A stretch of DNA of 64,000 nt from NCBI RefSeq assembly GCF_963528755.1, contig NZ_CAURXA010000002.1:1-64000 (forward strand), written 5' to 3'. Below, in pieces: positions 30,906-38,522 of this stretch. The notes beneath the pieces are model-generated. The model searched no databases and was not told the origin of the DNA. It saw only the letters and a list, made by a program, of their open reading frames with translations. The position numbers and the translations under genes were made by a program. The DNA is from Selenomonas sp963528755 (GTDB lineage: Bacteria; Bacillota; Negativicutes; Selenomonadales; Selenomonadaceae). How positions within the stretch are numbered: the stretch's first letter is position 1; each line of letters begins with the position of its first letter.

Positions 30906-31937
30906 TCACTTATTATCGTCATTTTCTCCCTCATGCTTTACCAATTCTGGGAATAATTCTTCAATCTTTTGCCCGATCGCCGCGCGATCCGGCAACCAAT
31001 AGCCGTCGCGCTGCACGGTGGGAAGAAGCAGCGTCGTCGGCGGCTCATCGCCGAGATTCTTCAAGACCTTCGCAAGACGCGCCGAATCGAAAATCTCCGC
31101 ACTCGTCGTCATGCGGTACTTGAAGATGTCCGCCACATCGGGCAGCTTCGGGATCGTGTCGACCTGCAGGAACTTCTCGTAGAGCGCCTTGGCGAAGCGC
31201 TGCTGGCGATGCAGCCTGCCGACCTCGCCAAGCTCCGAACTGCGGTAGCGCAGATACTTCTGTGCCGTGTCACCGTCTAAGTGTTGAAATCCCTTGGGGA
31301 TGTGGATGGAAAGCCCCGCCTCGGGGTCGTCGTAGTTCATCTCGTCCTCGACGTAGAGGTCGACGCCGCCTAAGACATCGACGAGATCAGCGAGAGCGTG
31401 CGTATCGAGCGTCACATACTGATGAATGGAGACGCCGAGAAGATCCGACAGCGCCTGCACCATCGTCGGAGCGCCGCCGTGCGCATAGAGATCGGTTGCA
31501 CGTATCTCGCCGCCCTTCTGCGGCAGCTGCACGATCATATTGGGAGGCACCGTGATGGCACGCAGACGCCCAGTCGCATTTTCCATGCTGAGGAGAAGGA
31601 TCGTGTCGGCGTGCTGCCCTTCCGTGCCGTTCTCATCCGCGCCGTCGTCAATGCCGAGCACGAGGACGTTCGTGTAGCCGTCAAACTTCGCATCGATGTG
31701 ACGGTCGCGCTCCTGTCGCCGCTCCTCGTAGCCCTGGTAGACGGCGTCGATCTCCTGATAAATGCTGTGTCCGATGCCGTAGAGAAAGTAGCCTGCGACG
31801 GCGAGCACGGCGATAAATATGGTAAGGAAGAACATCAGCACGAGGAAGCGTGCGCGAGCGATGCGGCGGCGACGTGCCTGCTCCTTGCGCTTCAATCGGA
31901 TGTTTTCCTGCGTGCGGCTCCTCTTTTTCTGCGTCAT
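30906..31937 (-). CDS. LytR-CpsA-Psr (LCP) family protein with altered active site
   Basis: 343 aa. A basic cytoplasmic N-terminus (1-31), one membrane helix (32-54) and an extracellular LCP domain. LCP enzymes transfer glycopolymers onto peptidoglycan. Here residues 109-112 read HADT where R-S-D-T is usual, and 131-134 read PPNM where the P-R-D-T motif is expected; the later GEVGRLHRQQRF block lacks the usual Asp. Loss of the pyrophosphate-binding arginines suggests weak or changed activity. The start overlaps the yqeK stop (ATGA), between yqeK and rsfS, a common place for LCP genes in Firmicutes. Confidence 0.85.
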   Translation of the reverse strand: MTQKKRSRTQENIRLKRKEQARRRRIARARFLVLMFFLTIFIAVLAVAGYFLYGIGHSIYQEIDAVYQGYEERRQERDRHIDAKFDGYTNVLVLGIDDGADENGTEGQHADTILLLSMENATGRLRAITVPPNMIVQLPQKGGEIRATDLYAHGGAPTMVQALSDLLGVSIHQYVTLDTHALADLVDVLGGVDLYVEDEMNYDDPEAGLSIHIPKGFQHLDGDTAQKYLRYRSSELGEVGRLHRQQRFAKALYEKFLQVDTIPKLPDVADIFKYRMTTSAEIFDSARLAKVLKNLGDEPPTTLLLPTVQRDGYWLPDRAAIGQKIEELFPELVKHEGENDDNK

Positions 31938-32524
31938 GGCGCATGACCCTCTTTCGCACGGGCGCGAAGGAGAATTTCGTTGCGTGCCGCCACCGTCGCC
32001 GGATGAATGAGTCTCCCCGACTGCAGGACGAAGGCGATGGACTGGGAAAGCCCTTCGAGCACCATCACATCGAGGCCCGCCGTGCGTGACAGCGCACGCA
32101 ACTCCTCGACCTCGGGATAGTCGCGTTGCGGCTCGATCATGTCAGCGAAGTAGATGATCTTATCGAGCTTCGTCATGCGCTCACCGCCGACCGTATGACG
32201 CCAGATCGCCTGCTGAATCTCCGCGTCCGTCACGCCGTACAGTTCCTCCGCACGCCTTGCGCCCACGTAGGCATGAAGGAGGAGCGGTATCGCGCGCTCA
32301 ACCTCGCCGTAGACAATCGAGCGCCGCGCCGCCTCAGCGGGAAGATCCGCCGTCCGATATTCGCGTGCGCAGTCATGCAGAAGCCCCGCAATACGCGCCT
32401 TTTCCACGTCCACGCCGAAGCGCCCGGCGAGCATGGCGGCGGTGTCCGCGACGCCGAGGGAGTGCTCGTAGCGCTTCTTTTGCAGCCGCTGAGCGAGTTC
32501 TTCTTTCATCGCCTCGTAATTCAT
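31934..32524 (-). CDS. yqeK: YqeK-type HD-domain Ap4A hydrolase
   Basis: 196 aa. Metal-binding HD motif in LLHDCAREY plus the upstream H21 (YEHSLGV) and later HAYVGA and WRHTVGGERMT blocks. Bacillus YqeK hydrolyses diadenosine tetraphosphate symmetrically. Its start overlaps nadD and its stop overlaps the LCP gene start, so all are coupled. Confidence 0.92.
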   Translation of the reverse strand: MNYEAMKEELAQRLQKKRYEHSLGVADTAAMLAGRFGVDVEKARIAGLLHDCAREYRTADLPAEAARRSIVYGEVERAIPLLLHAYVGARRAEELYGVTDAEIQQAIWRHTVGGERMTKLDKIIYFADMIEPQRDYPEVEELRALSRTAGLDVMVLEGLSQSIAFVLQSGRLIHPATVAARNEILLRARAKEGHAP

Positions 32525-33135
32525 GAATACAGACCTTCTTTATAGATGTAGGCTTCGACCTTTTCGGGCACGAGATAGCGAATCGAACGCCCCTCCTGCA
32601 GGCGGCACCGGATGTCCGTAGAGGAGATTTCCAGCTCCGGCGCCTGCACGAGTCGGATGCGTGAGAGCGCTTCCTCGCCGAGATGCGTGCGCACCTCATC
32701 TAGGGAAAGTGACGAACCCTTGCGCCTCGCCGCCACAAAGCGACAAAGGGAGAAAAGCTCGGCGACGCGATGCCATGTGAGGATGGCGCTGATCTCATCG
32801 CCGCCGACAATGAAATAGAAGTCCACGCTCTCGCCATGCGTTTCGACGAGGTCACGCAGCGTATCGTAAGAATACGACGGACCCTCGCGCCGCATCTCCA
32901 CGTCGAGCGCACGGAAGAAGGGATTGCCTTCCACGGCAAGCTGCACGAGACGCAGGCGGTGCACAGCCGCCGCCACCTTCCGTCCGGGTTTGTGCGGCGG
33001 CTGCGCCGCCGGAATGAAGATCACCTCGGAGAGCGCCAGTTCCTCCCGAGCCGCCTCCGCGATGACAAGATGCCCGAGATGGATGGGATCGAAGGTGCCG
33101 CCCATGATGCCGACGCGCTTCTTCTCCTGTGCCAC
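32521..33135 (-). CDS. nadD: Nicotinate-nucleotide adenylyltransferase
   Basis: 204 aa. Forms deamido-NAD from nicotinate mononucleotide and ATP. GGTFDPIHLGH (12-22) is the nucleotidyltransferase signature, and ISSTDIR near the C-terminus is the second motif. The GTG start at 33135 follows GGGGTGAGG; an in-frame ATG at 33162 is weaker. Confidence 0.94.
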   Translation of the reverse strand: MAQEKKRVGIMGGTFDPIHLGHLVIAEAAREELALSEVIFIPAAQPPHKPGRKVAAAVHRLRLVQLAVEGNPFFRALDVEMRREGPSYSYDTLRDLVETHGESVDFYFIVGGDEISAILTWHRVAELFSLCRFVAARRKGSSLSLDEVRTHLGEEALSRIRLVQAPELEISSTDIRCRLQEGRSIRYLVPEKVEAYIYKEGLYS

Positions 33136-33204
33136 GACCTCACCCCGCTTCCTATGCGACAAACGAATGCGACGAACAGATTCAGCGAGAGCTCCCTTCG
33201 TGAA

Positions 33205-33357
33205 TCAGCCGAAGAGAAAGAACGCCACGGCCAGCGCCGCCGCCATGCTCAGGAAGATGACGAGGACGGCACGTACGGCATCGTAGAAATCGTACGCGCC
33301 CTTTTCCGTCGCCAGATACTGCCTGATGGCACGCGCATAGCCGAGGAGGCGCTTCAT
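33205..33357 (-). CDS. Small membrane protein between proA and nadD
   Basis: 50 aa. A charged amphipathic N-terminal half (MKRLLGYARAIRQYL...) is followed by one strong membrane helix (about 30-48). Its ATG overlaps the proA TGA (ATGA), so it is co-translated with proA. Not recognised; single-span regulators of neighbouring enzymes or stress proteins are possibilities. Confidence 0.65.
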   Translation of the reverse strand: MKRLLGYARAIRQYLATEKGAYDFYDAVRAVLVIFLSMAAALAVAFFLFG

Positions 33358-34613
33358 TCGCGCACCTGTCCTTCGCCGTAGATCAGATACTTCATCGAAG
33401 TCAGCTCCAGAAGTCCCATGGGGCCGCGCGCGTGCAGCTTCTGCGTGCTGATGCCGATCTCCGCGCCGAAGCCGAACTCGCCGCCGTCCGTGAAGCGCGT
33501 CGAGGCATTGACGTAGACCGCCGCCGCGTCGACTTCCGCCTGAAAGCGATGCGCATGTTTGACGTCGTTCGTGACGATCGTCTCCGAATGCCCCGTATTG
33601 TAGCGGTTGATGTGTGCGATGGCTTCTCCCAGATCACGCACGACCTTGACGGAGAGGATGAGATCGCCGTACTCCGTCGACCAATCCTCCTCCTGCGCCT
33701 CCCTGAACGAAGTGCAGACGGCACGCGCCTTTTCACAGCCACGCAGCTCGACGCCCGCCTCTTCCATCGCCCGCACGAGGCGCGGCAGAAATTCCTCAGC
33801 GATACTTTCGTGCACGAGCAGCGTCTCCATCGCATTGCAGACCGACGGGCGCGAAACCTTCGCATTCAGAGCGATCTTCTCCGCCATGGCAAGATCGGCG
33901 CTCTCGTCGACGAAGGTGTGGCAGACGCCGCATCCCGTCTCAATGACAGGCACCGTGCTGTTTTGCACCACAGCGCGGATAAGTCCCGCACCGCCGCGCG
34001 GAATCACGACATCCAAGAGGCCGTCGAGGTGCAGCATCGACTCGACCCCCTGCCGGTCGGTCGAGTCGATGAAGCCGATCGCACCCGCAGGCACTCCCGC
34101 CTCCTGCGCCGCCTGCGCGAGAAGCGACGCGATCGCCGTATTCGAGCGGATCGCGTCTGCGCCGCCGCGCAGCAGCACGGCGTTGCCCGACTTCAGGCAA
34201 AGCCCAGCCGCATCTGATGTCACATTGGGACGCGCCTCGTAGATGATGCCGACGACCCCGAGCGGCACGCGCACGCGACGGATTTCGAGGCCATTGGGGC
34301 GCACCGTCGAGAAGTCGCCGCGCCCGACGGGATCGGCAAGAGCCGCTGTCTCGCGCAGGCCCTGCGCCATCGCGTGAATGCGGCTCTCATCAAGCATAAG
34401 GCGGTCGAGGTAGGAGCGCTTGATCGCCTTCTTCATGCGCGCCTCTTCAAGATCTTCGGCATTCGCATCCAAGATAAGCTTCGCGCGCTTTTCGAGCATA
34501 TCCGCCATGGCATAAAGCGCCCTGTTCTTGTCCTCAGGCTTCATGACTGCCAGAAGTCTCGATGCCTCCTTCGCCGCCTGTGCCTTTTCCCTGACCAACG
34601 CCTCAATGTCCAT
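33354..34613 (-). CDS. proA: Glutamate-5-semialdehyde dehydrogenase
   Basis: 419 aa. Second step of proline synthesis, reducing gamma-glutamyl phosphate with NADPH. The catalytic cysteine lies in VCNAMETLLVHE. The ATG at 34613 follows GGGAGGGG. It is 44 bp from proB upstream and overlaps the 50-aa gene downstream. Confidence 0.97.
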   Translation of the reverse strand: MDIEALVREKAQAAKEASRLLAVMKPEDKNRALYAMADMLEKRAKLILDANAEDLEEARMKKAIKRSYLDRLMLDESRIHAMAQGLRETAALADPVGRGDFSTVRPNGLEIRRVRVPLGVVGIIYEARPNVTSDAAGLCLKSGNAVLLRGGADAIRSNTAIASLLAQAAQEAGVPAGAIGFIDSTDRQGVESMLHLDGLLDVVIPRGGAGLIRAVVQNSTVPVIETGCGVCHTFVDESADLAMAEKIALNAKVSRPSVCNAMETLLVHESIAEEFLPRLVRAMEEAGVELRGCEKARAVCTSFREAQEEDWSTEYGDLILSVKVVRDLGEAIAHINRYNTGHSETIVTNDVKHAHRFQAEVDAAAVYVNASTRFTDGGEFGFGAEIGISTQKLHARGPMGLLELTSMKYLIYGEGQVRE

Positions 34614-34657
34614 GATGAACCCCTCCCAATACTGCAGCCCCACCGCTATGCAGGCCT

Positions 34658-35785
34658 TCAGACCATCAGAACCATATTGTCGCGGTGGATGACCTCCTCG
34701 TGGATCTCGCCCTCGATAAGTCCTGCAAAATCACGACTCTTGCGCCCTGCAATTGTCTCGATCTGCTGCGCACTATAATTGACGATGCCGCGCGCAATCT
34801 CCTGCTGTCGCGCCGACAGCACGCGCACCGTCGTGCCCGCCGCGAAGCCGCCATCGACGGCGACGATGCCCGCTGCCAGAAGGCTTGAGCCATGCGTGCG
34901 CATTGCCTCCTCGCACCCCTCGTCGACGATGACGTCACCCGCGATGCGCTTGCCGAAGGCAAGCCAGCTCTTTCTGACCCGAAGATGCGAATCCTTCGCA
35001 GGGAACACCGTGCCCACAGACTCACCCGCAAGGACAGCGGAAATCACGTCATCCTTCGCACTCGGAGCGATGACAAACGTCGCGCCCGCATTCACGGCGA
35101 TCTTCGCCGCCTCGATCTTCGTCGCCATGCCGCCCGTGCCGAAGGAAGAGCCGGCACCGCCCGCCATGCGCTCAATCTCTGGGGTGATCTCCGCGACCTC
35201 AGGAATCAATCGTGCTGTCTTGTCTTCCTGCGGATTTGCCGTGTAAAGCCCGTCAATATCCGAAAGAATGAGCAAGGCGTCGGCGTCGATAAGCGTCGCG
35301 ACCGTCGCCGACAGCGTGTCATTGTCGCCGATCTTGATCTCGTCGACGGCGACGACATCGTTCTCGTTGATGACGGGCACGGCGCCCATGGCAAGAAGCT
35401 CCAGGAGCGCGTTGCGCGAATTGGCGTACTGGTGGTGACGCGCGGCATTCTCCTTCGTCAGGAGCACCTGCGCCGCCGTCTGTCCGTAGTCGGCAAAAAA
35501 CTTTTTATAAAGCGTCATGAGGCTCGACTGCCCGATGGCCGCCAAGGCCTGGCGTGCGGGAATCTCCGCCGGCTTCTTCTGCAGGCCGATGCTGTCCATG
35601 CCGATGGCGATGGCGCCCGAGCTCACGAGAACCATCTCGCGCCCCGCGTTCTTGAGGTCGGCAATCTCGCGCACGAGGCGATCCATGCGCCGAAAGTCAG
35701 GCTTTCCCGAAGTGCGCACGAGCGTGCTCGTACCGACCTTGACGACGATGCGCTTCGCCTCGCGCAGACGTTCGCGTGCATTCAT
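34658..35785 (-). CDS. proB: Glutamate 5-kinase
   Basis: 375 aa. Phosphorylates glutamate to start proline synthesis. An amino-acid kinase domain (VKVGTSTLV at 15-23, INENDVVA, the GTGGMATKI lid) followed by a C-terminal PUA domain (about 280-360). Proline feedback is typical of the family. Operon with proA. Confidence 0.97.
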   Translation of the reverse strand: MNARERLREAKRIVVKVGTSTLVRTSGKPDFRRMDRLVREIADLKNAGREMVLVSSGAIAIGMDSIGLQKKPAEIPARQALAAIGQSSLMTLYKKFFADYGQTAAQVLLTKENAARHHQYANSRNALLELLAMGAVPVINENDVVAVDEIKIGDNDTLSATVATLIDADALLILSDIDGLYTANPQEDKTARLIPEVAEITPEIERMAGGAGSSFGTGGMATKIEAAKIAVNAGATFVIAPSAKDDVISAVLAGESVGTVFPAKDSHLRVRKSWLAFGKRIAGDVIVDEGCEEAMRTHGSSLLAAGIVAVDGGFAAGTTVRVLSARQQEIARGIVNYSAQQIETIAGRKSRDFAGLIEGEIHEEVIHRDNMVLMV

Positions 35786-35804
35786 ACATCATGCCTCCCT
35801 CGAA

Positions 35805-35847
35805 GAACCGCTGATACGTTCAGCCGCCTGTCTTCACACATTTGCGC
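35805..35847 (+). repeat. Palindromic repeat family 2, partial copy
   Basis: GAACCGCTGATACGTTCAGC, then CGCCTGTCTTCACACATTTGCGC. It aligns with the left two-thirds of the copy at 43878-43946; the right terminal repeat is missing. Confidence 0.65.
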
Positions 35848-35861
35848 TTCCCTTTTTACCG

Positions 35862-37151
35862 CTACTCGCGGTACTCGAACTCCATATCGCCGATATGAAC
35901 CGTCATGCCTTCCTTGATGCCGCGCTCCTTCAAGAGCGCGTCGATCTTCTTCATGCGCCATATATACTGGAAGCGGCGCACCGCCTCGTCGTTGCCGAAG
36001 TTCGTCATGGCGACGAGTTTTTCCAACGCCTTGTTCGAGACGATGAAATCGGCGCGGTCGTTGCGCGTGATCGTCACGGCGTCCTCCTCTGCCGTTTCAA
36101 AGGACGCATCGTAGACGCGCACCTCTTCCGCCTTCTCCTGCGGCTCTTCCTTCAAGGTTTCGAGCGTCTCGCCCACATAGTCGATGAGTTCCTTCAAGCC
36201 TTGATGCGCGACCGCTGAAACGGCGAAGATGCGAATGCCCTCCTTCTTTGCGAGGGCTTCCAGACGAGGCAGATTCTCAGCCGCTTCGGGCAAGTCCATC
36301 TTGTTAGCGACGAGGATCTGCGTGCGCGAGGCGATCTTCTCACTGTACTTCTTGAGCTCCGCATTGATGCGGTAGTAATCCTCGACAGGATCGCGCCCCT
36401 CGATGCCGGAAGCATCGACAAGATGCAGGATGAGACGCGTGCGCTCGACATGGCGCAGGAAGTCGTGCCCGAGGCCCGCACCGTCCGCCGCGCCCTCGAT
36501 GAGTCCCGGGATGTCCGCAATGACGAAATTCTTCTCGTAGTCCGTCTGCACAACGCCGAGCACGGGCACGAGCGTCGTGAAGTGGTAAGCGGCAACCTCG
36601 GGACGCGCCGCCGAAACCGCCGTGATGAGGCTCGACTTGCCGACGCTCGGATAGCCGACGAGTCCGACATCGGCGAGCAGCTTGAGCTCCAACAGAAGCT
36701 CCTTGCTCTCTCCCGGTTCGCCAAGCTCCGCAAACGTTGGCGCACGGTTCGCCGGATTGGAGAAGCGTGCATTGCCGCGCCCGCCACGCCCCGCCTTCGC
36801 AATGACGGCCTCTTGACCGACCTCCGTGAGATCGGCGAGCACCGCGCCCGTCGCCGCATCCTTGACGAGCGTTCCCGGCGGCACCTTGATGTAGCACGGT
36901 TCGGCGTTCGCGCCCGTCATATTCTTGATGTCCCCGTTGCCGCCGTCCTTGCCCTTGAACTTCCGATGATAGCGGAAATCGAGCAAGGTGTTCATATTGC
37001 GGTCGACGACGAAGACGATATCCGCACCGCGGCCGCCGTCACCGCCCGAAGGACCGCCCTTGGGAATGAACTTCTCGCGGCGGAACGCCGACTTTCCCTT
37101 GCCGCCGTCCCCTGCCTTCACGCTGATCTTCGCGCGATCGATAAACTGCAT
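35862..37151 (-). CDS. obg: GTPase Obg/CgtA
   Basis: 429 aa. A glycine-rich Obg domain (1-158), a G domain with GYPSVGKSS (G1), DIPGLIEGA (G3) and NKMDL (G4), and a C-terminal OCT domain (about 345-429). It acts in late 50S assembly and the stringent response. It lies downstream of rplU-prp-rpmA, as usual, but separated by a terminator-like hairpin. Confidence 0.97.
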   Translation of the reverse strand: MQFIDRAKISVKAGDGGKGKSAFRREKFIPKGGPSGGDGGRGADIVFVVDRNMNTLLDFRYHRKFKGKDGGNGDIKNMTGANAEPCYIKVPPGTLVKDAATGAVLADLTEVGQEAVIAKAGRGGRGNARFSNPANRAPTFAELGEPGESKELLLELKLLADVGLVGYPSVGKSSLITAVSAARPEVAAYHFTTLVPVLGVVQTDYEKNFVIADIPGLIEGAADGAGLGHDFLRHVERTRLILHLVDASGIEGRDPVEDYYRINAELKKYSEKIASRTQILVANKMDLPEAAENLPRLEALAKKEGIRIFAVSAVAHQGLKELIDYVGETLETLKEEPQEKAEEVRVYDASFETAEEDAVTITRNDRADFIVSNKALEKLVAMTNFGNDEAVRRFQYIWRMKKIDALLKERGIKEGMTVHIGDMEFEYRE

Positions 37152-37210
37152 CGCTGCCTCCTTTCAAGAATGCCCTCGACGTCGTCCCTGCGCCCTTGAT
37201 GCACATGCCT

Positions 37211-37246
37211 CAGCGCCGCAAAACCTGCGGCGCTGGAGCATGAGCG
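37211..37246. other. Strong GC-rich hairpin in the rpmA-obg gap
   Basis: CAGCGCCGCA / TGCGGCGCTG form a 10-bp stem with a 4-6-base loop. No T tract follows on either strand. It may be an RNA stability element in the leader of obg. Confidence 0.5.
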
Positions 37247-37270
37247 CCAAGCGCCCCAATCCTCAGATAG

Positions 37271-37303
37271 AAAAAGATACCTGCGTCGCAAAAGGCGCAG
37301 GTA
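37271..37303 (-). terminator. Terminator or attenuator between rpmA and obg
   Basis: On the minus strand GTACCTGCG pairs with CGCAGGTA and is followed by TTTTT. It ends the rplU-prp-rpmA message at least partly before obg. Confidence 0.78.
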
Positions 37304-37322
37304 CTCTTTCTTGCAACATATT

Positions 37323-37355
37323 TAAGGAAGCGCCAATAAACTCAGCACCTCCTTA
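37323..37355 (+). repeat. Palindromic repeat family 2, remnant
   Basis: AAGGAAGCGCCAATAAACTC, then AGCACCTCCTT. It resembles the left end of the family-2 element joined directly to a TCCTT right end, as if the centre had been deleted. It lies immediately downstream of rpmA. Confidence 0.45.
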
Positions 37356-37359
37356 AGCC

Positions 37360-37641
37360 TTAAGCCGTCGGATAAACGCTGACCTGGCGGTTGTAGCGAC
37401 CCTTGCGCTCAAAAGCGACCTTGCCCGCCACCTTGGCGAAAAGCGTATCGTCCTTGCCGATGCCCACGTTGTGACCCGGATGGAAATGCGTGCCGCGCTG
37501 ACGCACGAGAATGCTGCCCGCCGTCACCACCGTGCCCGCGTGCTCCTTTACGCCGAGGCGCTTGGACTCGCTGTCACGGCCGTTGCGCGTGCTGCTCACG
37601 CCCTTCTTATGCGCGAAAAGCTGCAAATCAAACTTAAACAT
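37360..37641 (-). CDS. rpmA: 50S ribosomal protein L27
   Basis: 93 aa. The N-terminal extension MFKFDLQLFAHKKG is the Firmicutes form that must be cut (after LFA) by the Prp protease before L27 can function at the peptidyl-transferase centre. The prp gene lies immediately upstream. The core LGVKEHAGTVVTAGSILVRQ block is standard. Confidence 0.97.
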   Translation of the reverse strand: MFKFDLQLFAHKKGVSSTRNGRDSESKRLGVKEHAGTVVTAGSILVRQRGTHFHPGHNVGIGKDDTLFAKVAGKVAFERKGRYNRQVSVYPTA

Positions 37642-37646
37642 GGATC

Positions 37647-37958
37647 TCACCTCTCTTTGTATGAAATCTTTACGGCGTCGGGCTCGATCTTTTCGATCTC
37701 CTCCAACCCCAGCCGCATTGTTTCCAACACAGCTTCGGTGAAATCGTCGGGCGCTTCCTTGAGCTTCAGGAAAAAGTCCCCGCTCGCGACACGATAGCTT
37801 ACCTCGCGATGCAGATGCTTTCCTATGCCGAGAAGAGCTGTCTGCACGATGGAGGAAACTCCCGCACAGACGATGTCGGCGCCATATTCGCCGTTGTGCC
37901 CCTTGACCCGGCAGCCCGATATTTTCCCGTCTTGACGCTCGATCTCGATCTCGATCAT
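37647..37958 (-). CDS. prp: Ribosomal-processing cysteine protease Prp
   Basis: 103 aa. Cleaves the L27 N-terminal extension. The catalytic pair is H21 (GHNG) and C31 (VCAGVS). It lies between rplU and rpmA, its universal place. The ATG at 37958 overlaps the rplU stop (TGATG). Confidence 0.95.
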   Translation of the reverse strand: MIEIEIERQDGKISGCRVKGHNGEYGADIVCAGVSSIVQTALLGIGKHLHREVSYRVASGDFFLKLKEAPDDFTEAVLETMRLGLEEIEKIEPDAVKISYKER

Positions 37959-38269
37959 CAAGCTTCAATCTTTTCGATAACGACCTTCGTGAAAGGCTGA
38001 CGATGGCCCTGACGACGACGGTAGTTCGACTTCGCCTTGTACTTGAAGACGAGAATCTTCTTGTCCTTGCCCTGCGCCTGAACCTTGCCCGTCACCTTCG
38101 CGCCCTCGACGAGCGGACGGCCAACCTTGACGGTATCACCGTCAACAACCGTCAGAACCTCATCGAACGTCACGCCCTCGCCCTCTTCAGCGCTGAGCTT
38201 CTCGATGCGGATGACATCGCCCTCGGCAACGCGATACTGCTTGCCTCCGGTCTTGATAATAGCGTACAT
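37958..38269 (-). CDS. rplU: 50S ribosomal protein L21
   Basis: 103 aa. The C-terminal KSNYRRRQGHRQPFTKV block is the rRNA-binding signature. The ATG follows GGGAGGTG. First gene of rplU-prp-rpmA, with its own promoter and a structured leader of about 105 nt. Confidence 0.98.
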   Translation of the reverse strand: MYAIIKTGGKQYRVAEGDVIRIEKLSAEEGEGVTFDEVLTVVDGDTVKVGRPLVEGAKVTGKVQAQGKDKKILVFKYKAKSNYRRRQGHRQPFTKVVIEKIEA

Positions 38270-38372
38270 GAAAACACCTCCCTGCGTGTTACTCGCCGAC
38301 TACGGTACGGCAAAGCCGTTTCAAAACCTCGCCGAGCGGTTGAAAAATGCTGCGTGAAAGACGCACACATTT
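38270..38372 (-). promoter_or_regulatory. Structured leader of rplU, possible L21 autoregulatory element
   Basis: On the minus strand the leader contains ACCGCTCGGCGAGGT and CGGCTTTGCCG hairpins and a second CGGCGAG copy just before the ribosome-binding site. L21 leaders exist in Firmicutes; I could not align this one to a consensus. Confidence 0.35.
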
Positions 38373-38380
38373 ACCGTAAG

Positions 38381-38409
38381 ATAATATCATAGGAGACGGG
38401 AAAAGTCAA
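38381..38409 (-). promoter_or_regulatory. Sigma-A promoter of rplU-prp-rpmA
   Basis: On the minus strand -35 TTGACT (38404-38409), 17-bp spacer, -10 TATTAT (38381-38386). Confidence 0.8.
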
Positions 38410-38463
38410 ACGCTTTAGATGACCAAATCCCTAGGGAGATTTATTGGGAAATTTACAACAAGC

Positions 38464-38505
38464 AAAAAGATGCCGCCTGTTGCAAAAAACATGCAGCAAA
38501 CGACA
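38464..38505 (-). terminator. Terminator after the orphan 441-residue gene
   Basis: On the minus strand TGTCGTTTGCTGC pairs with GCAACAGGCGGCA (12 of 13 positions, several G-U) and is followed by TCTTTTT, 18 bp past the stop. Confidence 0.65.
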
Positions 38506-38522
38506 CCTTGCAACGACGGACT

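Noticed and set aside
38270..38372. Firm assignment of an L21 leader
   Set aside because: Hairpins are present, but I could not match the consensus; kept only as a low-confidence regulatory entry.
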